From Dielma fastidiosa (GTDB lineage Bacteria > Bacillota_I > Bacilli_A > Erysipelotrichales > Erysipelotrichaceae), in assembly GCF_000313565.1 (NCBI RefSeq), contig NZ_HE578925.1, positions 325,305 to 389,304 on the forward strand: DNA of 64,000 nucleotides, read 5' to 3'. The notes below the pieces were generated by a model. It saw nothing but the letters and a program-made list of their open reading frames with translations, ran no database searches and was not told the origin of the DNA. This document shows, piece by piece, positions 52,447-61,768 of this stretch. The position numbers were made by a program, and so were the translations under genes. Position 1 is the first letter of the stretch. Each line of letters opens with the position of its first letter.

Positions 52447-53417
52447 TGGGTATCTTTTCTAAATTAAAACAGGCATTTTCAGGCAAACAGGACAGTGACC
52501 GCTATTTAAGCGGCCTGGATAAATCAAGAAAGTCTTTTTCGGAAAAAATCCGCCGTTTATCCTTGAATTTCACCGGCGTAAATGAAGAATTTCTTGAGGA
52601 GCTGATGGTGATTCTCTTGGAAGCGGACATCGGGATTCACACCGCTCAGAAAATTGTCGATGCGGTTGAGAATACGGCAATGGACCGCAAACTGAAAAAT
52701 TTTGATGAGATCGTTGAATGCCTGATTGAAGAAATGGCAAAAATGTATAATGCCAAGGAAGACCGTGAATTTGAGTTTAATGATCAGGGACCGACAGTAA
52801 TTCTGATGGTTGGCGTTAACGGCAGCGGCAAGACGACGACCACCGCCAAGCTTTCAAAGCTGTTTCTGGATCAGGGCAAAACAGTGGCCGTTGCGGCGGC
52901 AGATACTTTCCGTGCCGGTGCGATTGATCAGCTGGCGGTTTGGGCTGAGCGTTTAAATATCCACTGCATTAAAGGACGCGAAAACGGCGATCCAAGTGCG
53001 GCATTAGTCGATGGCTGCCGTTATGCGGTTGAAAATAAGATTGATGTGCTGATCGGTGATACCGCCGGCCGTCTGCAGAATAAGACTAATCTGATGAATG
53101 AGCTTTCCAAAATGCACCGTGTTGTTGAACGGGAAATCCCGGGCGCCCCTCATGAGGTATGGCTGGTATTGGATGCGACTACTGGTCAAAATGGGATCTC
53201 ACAGGCTGAGCTATTTACTGAAGCATGCAATGTGACAGGCATTATTTTGACGAAATTAGATGGTACGGCTAAGGGCGGCATCGTCATCGCGATTCGTGAT
53301 CGTTTAGGCCTGCCGGTAAAATATATCGGTTTGGGTGAAAAATTAGATGATTTGCGGCCATTTGACTTAGATGCTTATTTATATAGTCTGTGTGAAGGAT
53401 TGGCTGGTAATGAATAA
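52446..53417 (+). CDS. ftsY: Signal recognition particle receptor FtsY
   Basis: This 323-aa SRP-family GTPase receives Ffh-ribosome complexes at the membrane. Motifs are GVNGSGKTTTTAKL, DTFRAGA, DTAGRLQNK and TKLDGTAKGG. The N-terminal acidic domain of longer homologues is absent, so it is an NG-only FtsY as in many Firmicutes. It overlaps smc by one base and ylxM by eight. Confidence 0.96.
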   Translation: MGIFSKLKQAFSGKQDSDRYLSGLDKSRKSFSEKIRRLSLNFTGVNEEFLEELMVILLEADIGIHTAQKIVDAVENTAMDRKLKNFDEIVECLIEEMAKMYNAKEDREFEFNDQGPTVILMVGVNGSGKTTTTAKLSKLFLDQGKTVAVAAADTFRAGAIDQLAVWAERLNIHCIKGRENGDPSAALVDGCRYAVENKIDVLIGDTAGRLQNKTNLMNELSKMHRVVEREIPGAPHEVWLVLDATTGQNGISQAELFTEACNVTGIILTKLDGTAKGGIVIAIRDRLGLPVKYIGLGEKLDDLRPFDLDAYLYSLCEGLAGNE

Positions 53418-53724
53418 TAAGACTGAGAAAATGAATGAATATCTTGATTGGTATGAGGATTTGCTGACTGAAAAGCAAAAAGAAATCTGTACTCAGTATT
53501 ATCGTGAGGATTTTTCATTAGCAGAAATCAGTGAAAATTTCGATGTTTCACGCAGTGCTATTCTTGATACACTGAGACGCAGTGAGAAAATCATGGAAGA
53601 ATATGAAGAAAAGTTACAGCTTGTGCAAAAATTTCATGCACGATCAGAAATTTATGATAAAATAAAATCGTTTGGTAATAAAGAAATTAATCAATATGTC
53701 ATGTTATTAGAAGAAAATGAGTAA
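53410..53724 (+). CDS. ylxM: YlxM, SRP-associated helix-turn-helix protein
   Basis: This 104-aa protein has the YlxM/p13 fold, a sigma-70-region-4-like helix-turn-helix: LTEKQKEICTQYYREDFSLAEISENFDVSRSAILDTLRRSE. Members bind SRP RNA and Ffh and stimulate the cycle with FtsY. It normally forms an operon with ffh; here it is coupled to ftsY instead, with ffh 30 kb away. ATG 53410 lies within the end of ftsY. Confidence 0.9.
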   Translation: MNNKTEKMNEYLDWYEDLLTEKQKEICTQYYREDFSLAEISENFDVSRSAILDTLRRSEKIMEEYEEKLQLVQKFHARSEIYDKIKSFGNKEINQYVMLLEENE

Positions 53725-53736
53725 CGGAGGTAAATT

Positions 53737-54933
53737 ATGACAAAAATTATTTCAGTAAATGCGGGCAGTTCAAGCTTAAAATTCCAGCTTTTTGAAATGC
53801 CGTCAGAAGAAGTGCTGACTTCTGGTATCGCTGAGCGTATCGGCCTTGAAGAGGGGATTTTCACAATCAAATATAATGGTGAAAAACATACACAGAATCT
53901 GCCGATTAAGGATCATAAGGTAGCGGTAGATTTACTGCTTAAAGCACTTGTAGAACATAAGATCGTTGAAAATCTTGAAGAAATTAAGGGTGCGGGTCAT
54001 CGTATCGTACAAGGCGGCAGCTATTTTGATTCAAGCGCGGTTGTGGATGAGGATGTAGTGAATAAGGTAGAAGAACTTTCTGATTTAGCGCCGTTGCATA
54101 ATCCGGCTCATTTGATTGGTTATCGCGCATTTAAAGAAGCTTTGCCGCAGATTGGCCACGTTTTTGTTTTTGATACTGCCTTCCATCAGACAATGACACC
54201 GGAAAGCTATTTATTCCCAGTACCGATGGAATGGTATGAAAACTACAAGGTTCGCCGCTATGGTGCTCACGGTACAAGTCATCAATATGTTTCTCAGCGC
54301 TGCGCTGAATTGATGGGCAAAGATGTTAAGGATCTTAAAATCATCACTTGTCATTTAGGCAACGGTGCTTCAATTACGGCTGTTGACGGCGGTAAATGTA
54401 TCAATACATCAATGGGCTTAACGCCGCTTGGCGGTATCATGATGGGTACTCGCTGCGGTGATATTGACCCGGCTATCGTACCTTTCGTAATGAAAAAGAC
54501 TGGCATGACACCAGATGAAATGGATACAGCATTGAATAAGAAATCAGGTATGTTAGGTATTTCAGGCATTTCCAGCGATGCCCGTGATATTGAAAACGCA
54601 GTTGCGGAAGGCAATGAACGCGCTATTTTAACTCAGCAGCTTTATGTTAACCGCGCGATTAATGTTATCGGTGGTTATTACTTCCAGTTAGGCGGCTGTG
54701 ATGCAATCGTATTTACAGCGGGTCTTGGTGAAAATGACTGCAACCTGCGTCATCAGATCTGTGAAAAGCTTGAAAAAGCAATGGATCTGAAAATGAATTA
54801 TGAATTAAATGATAAAACCCGCGGTAAGGAAGTCTGTGTTTCTGCCGATGATTCTAAGGTACAGGTTTGGGTAGTACCAACTAATGAAGAATTGGTTATT
54901 GCCAGAGATACTTACAGCCTGTTAGGTTTCTAA
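53737..54933 (+). CDS. ackA: Acetate kinase
   Basis: This 398-aa ASKHA-fold kinase converts acetyl phosphate and ADP to acetate and ATP, the last step of acetogenic fermentation. VNAGSSSLKFQLF at the N-terminus, RRYGAHGTSHQYV and CHLGNGASITAV are signatures. GTAACGGAGG precedes the ATG. The neighbouring phosphotransacetylase gene is not seen. It is one base before the DHH gene. Confidence 0.97.
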   Translation: MTKIISVNAGSSSLKFQLFEMPSEEVLTSGIAERIGLEEGIFTIKYNGEKHTQNLPIKDHKVAVDLLLKALVEHKIVENLEEIKGAGHRIVQGGSYFDSSAVVDEDVVNKVEELSDLAPLHNPAHLIGYRAFKEALPQIGHVFVFDTAFHQTMTPESYLFPVPMEWYENYKVRRYGAHGTSHQYVSQRCAELMGKDVKDLKIITCHLGNGASITAVDGGKCINTSMGLTPLGGIMMGTRCGDIDPAIVPFVMKKTGMTPDEMDTALNKKSGMLGISGISSDARDIENAVAEGNERAILTQQLYVNRAINVIGGYYFQLGGCDAIVFTAGLGENDCNLRHQICEKLEKAMDLKMNYELNDKTRGKEVCVSADDSKVQVWVVPTNEELVIARDTYSLLGF

Positions 54934-54934
54934 G

Positions 54935-55873
54935 ATGGCTAAGGATTTCTTTGAAATCATTGAACAATATGATACTCTAGCGCTTTTCCGTCATGTATTT
55001 CCTGACGGCGACGCGCTGGGTTCTCAATTCGGCCTTAAGCTATGGCTTGAAGAAGCTTATCCTGATAAGCGCATAGTTGCTTTAGGGGATAATGAAAATG
55101 CTGATTCAGCTTTTCCTATCAGTGATACGATCAGTGATGAAGCGCTGAAGGGTGCCTGTGCGATCATTCTTGATACAGCCAATGTCGACCGCATCGATGA
55201 TCAGCGTTATAAGCTATGTGATACGGTAATTAAAATTGATCATCATCCGGTGGTTGAAAGCTACGGGGATCTCAATCTTGTGGAAGAGCAAGCCTGCTCA
55301 ACCTGTGAAGTATTGACGAAACTGCTGATGGGTGTGAAGGATACATGCTCCAAAGCGGCGGCGAGCTATCTGTACTGCGGCTTGCTGACCGATTCACAGA
55401 AGTTCTCCATACCGAGTGTCAGCGCGCAGACGATGGCCTGCGCTGCCTGGCTCAGTGCTCAGGGTGTCGATATTTCGGCTTTGAATCATCAGATGTTTGC
55501 AACTGATCTGAAATCATTCAGATTTGAAGCCTATCTGAAGAATACATGCACAATCATTGATGATCAGCTGATCTATAAAATCATTGAACAGGAAGAATAT
55601 GAGCGTTTTGGTCTCAGCTTTATAGAGGCTAAGGATAAAGTGAATGCGTTTGCCGGCATCAGCGGGATTGAAGTATGGGCGTTATTTACCCGCAATCCTA
55701 ATGAGGAAGGCCATCTATATAATGGTTCGCTGCGTTCTTATCGCAAAACCATCAATGATATCGCAAATGAATATCACGGCGGCGGCCATAAGCTGGCCAG
55801 CGGTGTTAAGAAGCTCACGCGCTTGGATATTGATGAGCTGCTGTCACGCTTAATGAAACGAATTGCAGAATAA
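54935..55873 (+). CDS. nrnA: DHH/DHHA1 phosphoesterase, NrnA-like
   Basis: This 312-aa protein has the DHH domain with RHVFPDGDALGSQ, LDTAN and KIDHHPV, and the DHHA1 motif GGGHKLASG. The combination and length match NrnA, which degrades nano-RNA and hydrolyses pAp; PDE2-type cleavage of pApA is also possible. It begins one base after ackA, so they are co-transcribed. A terminator hairpin overlaps its end. Confidence 0.88.
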   Translation: MAKDFFEIIEQYDTLALFRHVFPDGDALGSQFGLKLWLEEAYPDKRIVALGDNENADSAFPISDTISDEALKGACAIILDTANVDRIDDQRYKLCDTVIKIDHHPVVESYGDLNLVEEQACSTCEVLTKLLMGVKDTCSKAAASYLYCGLLTDSQKFSIPSVSAQTMACAAWLSAQGVDISALNHQMFATDLKSFRFEAYLKNTCTIIDDQLIYKIIEQEEYERFGLSFIEAKDKVNAFAGISGIEVWALFTRNPNEEGHLYNGSLRSYRKTINDIANEYHGGGHKLASGVKKLTRLDIDELLSRLMKRIAE

Positions 55874-55893
55874 GCAGGCGATGCCTGCTTTTA
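55873..55893 (+). terminator. Terminator after nrnA
   Basis: AGCAGGC and GCCTGCT pair perfectly around GAT, followed by TTTAT. The T-tract is short. Confidence 0.65.
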
Positions 55894-55927
55894 TGTTATA
55901 ATAGAAGAAAAGAAAGGGGATGTTTTC

Positions 55928-58900
55928 ATGAGTGTGCATTTACATACAAGAAGCTGTTACACCTTGCTGAAAAGTCCGCTGCGGATCAAAGAGATCGTCG
56001 CAAAGGCTAAAGCCTATGGATATCATGCGGTAGCGCTGACGGACAAGAATGTAATGCATGGCGCCATGGCTTTTTATCATGAATGTATGCGTCAGCAGAT
56101 TAAGCCGATTCTCGGCCTTGAATGTGATGTCAATCTGCATGATCAGATCATCCCTTTGCTGCTGCTGGCGAAAAATGACGATGGTTATCGTTCGCTGATG
56201 GCTTTATCTACCTATTTGAACACAAAAAGCAAGATCATTGCCTTTGATGATCTGATTGATTATACAAAGGACTGTGTTGTGCTGACTGCCGGAGAGCATT
56301 CAGTTTTTGAACAGTATTTGATTAATGAAGATAAGGTGCGTCTGGAAGAAATCATAACCGAGTTTAATCAGCATTTCCGAGATTTTTATGTGTCAATCGC
56401 GATGAATGATTCCGGTCTGTTCAGTATCAAAAATGCGTATCTGAAAGAGATTTGTCTGAATAACAGTGTTAAAACAACAGCTTTATCAAGAATCTATTAT
56501 GCGGATCGTGAGGATGAGGAAAGCTATCGCGTACTATGTGCTATCGATCAGGGTGTTTCATTGCATGATAAGACATTAAATGTATCCTCCCTGCGCTATT
56601 TTAGAACTCAGGAGGAGATGGCACAGCTTTATGATGCTGATGATTTAGCGGCTACCGATGCGATTGCTGCGTCCTGTGATGTGAGAATGGCTTTCCCAAA
56701 GGCATCCCTGCCGGTTTATGAGAATAAATTTCATGTCAGCAGCGAGGAATATCTGCGTCAGCTTTGTATGCAGGGATTAAAGAAACGTTTTGGTTATCAA
56801 ACGATTCCGGATAATTATTATAACCGCTTGAAATATGAACTTGATGTTATTTTGAAAATGCAGTTTGCCGATTACTTTTTGATTGTTTATGACTTCATTC
56901 GTTTTGCCCGTTCACAAAATATTTATGTAGGGCCGGGACGCGGCAGCGCGCCGGGTTCTTTGGTGGCCTATTGTTTGGGTATTACTCATGTCGATCCTTT
57001 AAAATATCACCTGCTGTTTGAACGTTTTCTGAATCCGGATCGTATCAGTATGCCGGATATCGATACCGATTTTCCTGACAACCGCCGTGATGAGGTGATC
57101 GACTATGTCCGTGATAAGTATTCGCAGGATCATGTGGCCCATATTGTAACCTTTGGTACCTTGGCAGCGAAACAGGTGATCCGTGATGTCGGCAAGGTGT
57201 TGGGAATCGCGGTTCATGATCTCGATATGTTAAGCAAGGCAATTCCCAATGTTCCTAAGGTAACGCTTGATTATGCTTATAACATGGCTGATCAGCGGTT
57301 TAAGAAAATGATTCACGCGTCCAAAAATTTCGAACATCTTTATGCGATCGCGAAAAAGCTGGAAGGACTGCCGCGTCATGCTTCAACACATGCTGCCGGT
57401 ATTGTCTTATGTGATACCGCGATAACGAACGTCTGTCCGCTGATGGAAACCGAAGAGGGGATCTATTCCACGCAGTTCACAATGGAATATTTAGAAGAAC
57501 TGGGACTTATTAAGATGGACTTTTTGGGGCTTAGAAATTTAACGATTATTGATGAAATCGTGCAGAATATCAATGCCCAGCAGACGGAAAAACTGGATAT
57601 TATGAAAATACCGCTGGATGATGAAAAGACCTTTGCTTGTATACAGGCAGCCGATACGGTCGGTATCTTCCAGCTCGAGTCAGAGGGAATGAAAAATCTG
57701 ATTCGCAGGATGAAACCCCGCAGCTTTGAAGAGATTGCCGCAACCATTGCTTTATATCGTCCAGGTCCGATGGAAAATATATCGCTTTATTTAGAAAATC
57801 GGGCACACAACGATCAGATTGTCTATGATCATGAGGATTTAATTCCCATACTTAAAGATACCTACGGCATAATTCTGTATCAGGAGCAGATCATGCAGAT
57901 CGCGCAGAAAATGGCTGGCTTCTCCCTTGCGAAAGCGGATATTCTGCGTAAGGCGATGAGTAAGAAAAAGCTGAAGGATCTTCAGCAGCTAGAAAAAGAG
58001 TTTACGCAGGGGGCCTTGGCTAAGGGCTATAAAGAAGAGGTTGTACATAAGGTTTATGCCTTGATTTTGAAATTTGCCAATTATGGCTTCAATAAATCGC
58101 ATTCTATTGCCTATGGCCTGCTTGCTTATCAGATGGCCTATCTGAAGGCTAATGCGCCTTTGCAGTTCTTTACCAGCCTTTTAAACAGTGTCATCGGCAG
58201 TGAGAGCAAGACCAGCGAATATATCTTTGAAGCCCGCAAACGGCGGCTGACGATTCTGCCGCCAAGTGTTAATGAATCTAACGCTGATTATCTGATCGAG
58301 CAGCAGGCCATCCGCTTTCCGCTCTTAGGTATCAAAAATATCGGTGTGGCAGTCTGTGACAGTATTCTGAAAGACCGTTCAATCAATGGCCGTTATGCTG
58401 ATTTCTATGATTTTGTCGCCCGTATGGCAACATGCAAAGTTTCACGAAAGTGCATCGAATGTTTGATTGATGCCGGCGCATTAGATGATTTCGGCATGAA
58501 CCGGGCTTCCATGCGCGCATCACTTGAAGAGGCTATTCGTTATGCGGAAATTGTAAAGGTGGAGGATCAGAATCAGATTACGATTAATTTCAATCTTGTA
58601 TCGAAACCGGCACCGATTATGATTAAAGAAACAAATGAGCGTAAATGTGAAGCAGAAAGGGAAGTGCTTGGTTTCTATCTCAGCAAGCATCCGATTACGG
58701 AGCTGCGTTCTCAGCTTGATATCAAAGCCCCGCTTCTGATTGATTATAAAGGCAAGATGGGCAAGGCTGAAATGTTTGGTCAAATCGAGCGCGTTCGCCA
58801 GCATAAAACAAAAACCGGTGATTTAATGGCTTTTGTGACCTTGATGGATGAAACGACAACCTATGATTTAGTGCTGATGCCGCGTGTTTATCAAAAATAT

Positions 58901-59011
58901 ATTCAATATTTGATTAAAGGCAGGATGGTTTTGATTCAGGGAGATATTACCCGAGAGGACAGCTGCTTGGTGAAACAGCTTCAGGAAGTGACACCGCCGG
59001 GCCTTGTATAG
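55928..59011 (+). CDS. dnaE: DNA polymerase III alpha subunit, DnaE-type
   Basis: This 1027-aa replicative polymerase begins with a PHP domain (HLHTRSCYTLLKSPLRIKE). The palm holds GPGRGSAPGSLVAYCLGIT and the catalytic PDIDTDFPDNRRDEVIDY. Finger motifs include HASTHAAGIV, QLESEGMKNL, YRPGPM and GIILYQEQIMQIAQ. An OB domain ends it. In Firmicutes DnaE extends primers and a separate PolC does bulk synthesis; polC is not in this window. GAAAGGGGATG precedes the ATG. Confidence 0.96.
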   Translation: MSVHLHTRSCYTLLKSPLRIKEIVAKAKAYGYHAVALTDKNVMHGAMAFYHECMRQQIKPILGLECDVNLHDQIIPLLLLAKNDDGYRSLMALSTYLNTKSKIIAFDDLIDYTKDCVVLTAGEHSVFEQYLINEDKVRLEEIITEFNQHFRDFYVSIAMNDSGLFSIKNAYLKEICLNNSVKTTALSRIYYADREDEESYRVLCAIDQGVSLHDKTLNVSSLRYFRTQEEMAQLYDADDLAATDAIAASCDVRMAFPKASLPVYENKFHVSSEEYLRQLCMQGLKKRFGYQTIPDNYYNRLKYELDVILKMQFADYFLIVYDFIRFARSQNIYVGPGRGSAPGSLVAYCLGITHVDPLKYHLLFERFLNPDRISMPDIDTDFPDNRRDEVIDYVRDKYSQDHVAHIVTFGTLAAKQVIRDVGKVLGIAVHDLDMLSKAIPNVPKVTLDYAYNMADQRFKKMIHASKNFEHLYAIAKKLEGLPRHASTHAAGIVLCDTAITNVCPLMETEEGIYSTQFTMEYLEELGLIKMDFLGLRNLTIIDEIVQNINAQQTEKLDIMKIPLDDEKTFACIQAADTVGIFQLESEGMKNLIRRMKPRSFEEIAATIALYRPGPMENISLYLENRAHNDQIVYDHEDLIPILKDTYGIILYQEQIMQIAQKMAGFSLAKADILRKAMSKKKLKDLQQLEKEFTQGALAKGYKEEVVHKVYALILKFANYGFNKSHSIAYGLLAYQMAYLKANAPLQFFTSLLNSVIGSESKTSEYIFEARKRRLTILPPSVNESNADYLIEQQAIRFPLLGIKNIGVAVCDSILKDRSINGRYADFYDFVARMATCKVSRKCIECLIDAGALDDFGMNRASMRASLEEAIRYAEIVKVEDQNQITINFNLVSKPAPIMIKETNERKCEAEREVLGFYLSKHPITELRSQLDIKAPLLIDYKGKMGKAEMFGQIERVRQHKTKTGDLMAFVTLMDETTTYDLVLMPRVYQKYIQYLIKGRMVLIQGDITREDSCLVKQLQEVTPPGLV

Positions 59012-59041
59012 ATGTTTTTAAGATTATTTTACGGAAAATAA

Positions 59042-59070
59042 TTGACGGATTTACCTTTATATGGTAACAT
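59042..59070 (+). promoter_or_regulatory. Promoter of rplU-prp-rpmA
   Basis: TTGACG (59042-59047) and TAACAT (59065-59070) have a 17-bp spacer, 100 bp before rplU. Confidence 0.75.
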
Positions 59071-59077
59071 AACTATG

Positions 59078-59160
59078 TTGTATGTCCTTTTGGCTTACAA
59101 CCGCATGATACAGGGTTACAAGTACGCAAGTCTCCTGTTATTGGCGAGTCTTATGAAAGA
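59078..59160 (+). promoter_or_regulatory. Probable L21 leader RNA
   Basis: The leader between promoter and rplU contains GGCTTACAACCGC and CAGGGTTACAAGTACGCAAGTCTCCTG, which can form paired arms. The location matches the L21 leader of Firmicutes, a site of feedback by L21. The call rests on position and visible pairing. Confidence 0.55.
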
Positions 59161-59173
59161 AGGAGGTGCGATT

Positions 59174-59485
59174 ATGTACGCAATTATCGAAACAGGTGGA
59201 AAACAAGTTCTTTGTGAAGTTGGTTCAACAATCTTTGTTGAAAAATTAGATGTTCAGGAAGGCGAGCAGGTTGTCTTTGACAAAGTTGTTTGCTATTCAA
59301 ACAGAACAACTAAAGTTGGTGCTCCTTATGTTAAGGGTGCTAAAGTTACTGCTAAAGTTGAAAAACAAGGCAAGGCTAAGAAAATCACGATTTACAAATA
59401 CAAATGTAAAGATGGAAGCTCACACCGTAAACAAGGTCACAGACAACCTTATACTAAATTAACAATCGAAGCAATCGAGGCTTAA
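59174..59485 (+). CDS. rplU: Ribosomal protein L21
   Basis: This 103-aa 50S protein has the start [11 protein letters not shown] and the end region [25 protein letters not shown], both diagnostic. ATG 59174 follows AAGGAGGTG. The open frame extends upstream through the leader but those residues are not part of L21. It heads the standard rplU-prp-rpmA unit. Confidence 0.97.
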   Translation: MYAIIETGGKQVLCEVGSTIFVEKLDVQEGEQVVFDKVVCYSNRTTKVGAPYVKGAKVTAKVEKQGKAKKITIYKYKCKDGSSHRKQGHRQPYTKLTIEAIEA

Positions 59486-59487
59486 TT

Positions 59488-59811
59488 GTGGTTACGGTTA
59501 CAGTGAATACAGTGCAGGATGAGATAGCGGCCGTAGAGATAAGCGGACATGCTGATTATGCTGAACATGGGCAGGATTTGGTCTGTGCCGGTGTCAGTTC
59601 AATCGGTGTAGGTATTCTGAACGCATTGGAGGAACTGGCTGAAGGTGAATGCTCACTGCAAATGGACAGTGGCTTCATCAGTATACACGTATTAAATCGT
59701 CATAATGAGACGGCACAGCTGATTTTAAAGGTCATGCTGATTCAGTTTCAGACTATGACGGAAACTTATAAAAAATACATTCAAATACAGCAAATGGAGG
59801 TGGCATCATGA
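59488..59811 (+). CDS. prp: Ribosomal-processing cysteine protease Prp
   Basis: This 107-aa protease has the catalytic pair His21 ([12 protein letters not shown]) and Cys33 (DLVCAGVS). Prp removes the N-terminal extension of ribosomal protein L27, encoded by the next gene. It starts at GTG 59488, two bases after rplU, and overlaps rpmA by four. The presence of an L27 extension downstream confirms the assignment. Confidence 0.95.
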   Translation: MVTVTVNTVQDEIAAVEISGHADYAEHGQDLVCAGVSSIGVGILNALEELAEGECSLQMDSGFISIHVLNRHNETAQLILKVMLIQFQTMTETYKKYIQIQQMEVAS

Positions 59812-60092
59812 AATTTGTATTAGATATCCAATTATTCGCATCTAAAAAGGGAGTAGGTTCTACTAAGAACGGCCGTGACTCTCAATCAAAACGTTTAGGC
59901 GCTAAGTTGGCTGATGGTCAATTCTGCACTGGCGGTTCTATTATTTATCGTCAACGCGGAACCAAGATTCACCCGGGAACTAATGTTGGTCGCGGTGGTG
60001 ATGATACATTGTTCGCAAAATGCGACGGTATCGTTAAGTTCGAACGTCTTGGTAAAGACAAAAAGAAAGTTTCTGTTTACCCACAAGCATAA
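59808..60092 (+). CDS. rpmA: Ribosomal protein L27 with Prp-cleaved extension
   Basis: This 94-aa 50S protein has the N-terminal extension [11 protein letters not shown] before [14 protein letters not shown]. Cleavage by Prp after FA exposes the tail that reaches the peptidyl-transferase centre. The remainder ([15 protein letters not shown]) is typical L27. ATGGAGGTGG precedes the ATG. The terminator after it ends the operon. Confidence 0.97.
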   Translation: MKFVLDIQLFASKKGVGSTKNGRDSQSKRLGAKLADGQFCTGGSIIYRQRGTKIHPGTNVGRGGDDTLFAKCDGIVKFERLGKDKKKVSVYPQA

Positions 60093-60120
60093 AAAGTCCC
60101 CGAAAGGGGATTTTATTTTT
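60093..60120 (+). terminator. Terminator of rplU-rpmA operon
   Basis: TCCCC and GGGGA pair around GAAA with A/T extensions on both sides. A T-tract follows. Confidence 0.85.
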
Positions 60121-60143
60121 GAAGCAAGAAAAGAGGTGCGAAC

Positions 60144-61427
60144 ATGTTTGTTGATCGCGTAAAGTTAAAAGTAAAAGCTGGCAAGGGCGGCGATGGTATC
60201 GTTGCGTTTCGCCGTGAAAAGTATGTACCGCTGGGCGGGCCAAGCGGCGGTGACGGCGGCAAGGGCGGCAGTGTTATCTTTCAGGTAGATACCGGAAAGT
60301 CAACATTGCTGGATCTTCGTTATAACCGCAAGATCGTCGCTGAGGACGGCGGCAAGGGCAAGCCAAAGAAAATGCATGGCGCTGACGGTAAGGATACCAT
60401 TATCAAGGTGCCGCCGGGAACGTTGGTAAAACGTGAAAACGGCAGTATTCTCGCCGATTTGACCCGGCCGAATCAGCAGGCGGTCATTGCTGCCGGCGGT
60501 AAAGGCGGCCGTGGTAATTTCCATTTCAAATCAAGTGTTAATTCAGCACCTGAATATAGTGAAATGGGTACCTTTGGCGATGAATATGATATTCAGGTAG
60601 AATTAAAGGTATTGGCAGATGTCGGCTTAGTCGGTTTCCCATCCGTTGGTAAATCAACGCTGCTTTCCGTTGTTTCAAAAGCCAAGCCGGAAATCGCTGA
60701 TTATCATTTTACGACCATCACGCCCAATCTCGGTTTAGTTCAGGTTGCTGACGGCCGCAGTTTTGTTATGGCAGATTTACCGGGCTTGATTGAAGGAGCC
60801 AGTGAAGGCAAGGGGCTTGGTATTCAGTTCTTAAGACATATTGAGCGCTGCCGGGTAATTATTCATATCATTGATATGGGGGCCAATGACGGCCGTGATC
60901 CTGTTGAGGATTACCGCATCATTAATAATGAATTGGCTTCCTATGAATATCGTCTGATGGAAAGACCGCAGATTGTGGTTGCTAACAAGATGGATTTAGA
61001 CGCTGCTGCAGATAATCTGCGCCGGTTTAAAGAAGCCTATCCGGATGTTGAGGTATTTGAAACCACAACGATTATTGCGGAAGGCTTGGATCCAGTATTG
61101 TATCGGGCTGCTGATTTACTAGCCGTGACTCCGGAATTCCCAATGCACAGTGAGGTTGAAGATCAAGAGAGCGAAGGGGTGCTTTATAAATTTGAAGAAC
61201 CTGAAAAACCGTTTGAGATTCGTAATCTCGGCAATGGCAAATGGCAGATTGCCGGCGAAGAAATTGAACGTGCATTTAATGCGACACGTTTTAATTCTGA
61301 AGAAGCCGATCAGCGTTTTGCCCGCAAGATGCGTGTACTCAATGTCGATCAGGCACTGCGTGACGCTGGCTGTCAAGACGGCGATATTGTAGTTATCTGC
61401 GATACAGAATTTAATTTTATCGATTAA
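60144..61427 (+). CDS. obgE: Obg-family GTPase
   Basis: This 427-aa GTPase acts in 50S assembly and stress signalling. The glycine-rich Obg domain (1-158) starts FVDRVKLKVKAGKGGDGIVAFRREK in pattern. The G domain has GFPSVGKST, DLPGLIEGASEGKG and NKMDL. A C-terminal OCT domain (about 345-427) is present, the form usual in Firmicutes. GAAAAGAGGTG precedes the ATG. Confidence 0.97.
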   Translation: MFVDRVKLKVKAGKGGDGIVAFRREKYVPLGGPSGGDGGKGGSVIFQVDTGKSTLLDLRYNRKIVAEDGGKGKPKKMHGADGKDTIIKVPPGTLVKRENGSILADLTRPNQQAVIAAGGKGGRGNFHFKSSVNSAPEYSEMGTFGDEYDIQVELKVLADVGLVGFPSVGKSTLLSVVSKAKPEIADYHFTTITPNLGLVQVADGRSFVMADLPGLIEGASEGKGLGIQFLRHIERCRVIIHIIDMGANDGRDPVEDYRIINNELASYEYRLMERPQIVVANKMDLDAAADNLRRFKEAYPDVEVFETTTIIAEGLDPVLYRAADLLAVTPEFPMHSEVEDQESEGVLYKFEEPEKPFEIRNLGNGKWQIAGEEIERAFNATRFNSEEADQRFARKMRVLNVDQALRDAGCQDGDIVVICDTEFNFID

Positions 61428-61450
61428 GGGTGAGCAATCATCCTTTTTTA
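61426..61450 (+). terminator. Terminator after obgE
   Basis: AAGGGTGA and TCATCCTT pair (one G-T) around GCAA, with a T-run. It overlaps the obgE stop. Confidence 0.8.
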
Positions 61451-61479
61451 TTGCCTGAAAGCGAAAGAAACACTTAAAA

Positions 61480-61700
61480 GGCTATGTAAGTTTTTGCGGG
61501 GCGTCCCGCAAACCTGCATGAAATCAGGGGATGCGCGCGGACAAATGGGGCCTTGCGGAGACCAAACCTTGGGGGCCTGCATGCTTATCCCGAACCCAAG
61601 GAAATGAGCTTCTATCGTTCCGCATGACCGCCTCGGCGTGAGACTGGCCCCGTCTCATGCCGGGGCTATTTTCATGCGCGGCGGGAATTCCAATCCCACG
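61480..61700 (+). ncRNA. G+C-rich structured block, candidate non-coding RNA or orphan leader
   Basis: By hand count 61501-61680 is about 61% G+C, far above its surroundings. It folds strongly: a perfect TTTGCGGG/CCCGCAAA hairpin (61493-61512), CCTTGGG/CCCAAGG (61567-61601), an 11-bp stem 61634-61644 with 61652-61662, and an alternative TGGCCCC/GGGGCTA (61645-61651 with 61662-61668) followed by TTTT. The last two exclude each other, like an attenuator. Two short frames (29 and 36 codons) overlap here. No annotated family is recognised. The strand is chosen from the T-tract. Confidence 0.4.
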
Positions 61701-61768
61701 ATTGAAAACAACTAGATAGCATAGTGCGCCAAATGATGTGTGCTTAAATCAGCCTGACAAACTGGAAT

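Noticed and set aside
59042..59173. N-terminal extension of L21
   Set aside because: It would be translated from the promoter and leader region; L21 normally begins at [11 protein letters not shown].
61518..61641. Short reading frames of 29 and 36 codons in the G+C-rich block
   Set aside because: They overlap in different frames with poorly placed ribosome sites, and the RNA pairing explains the sequence better.
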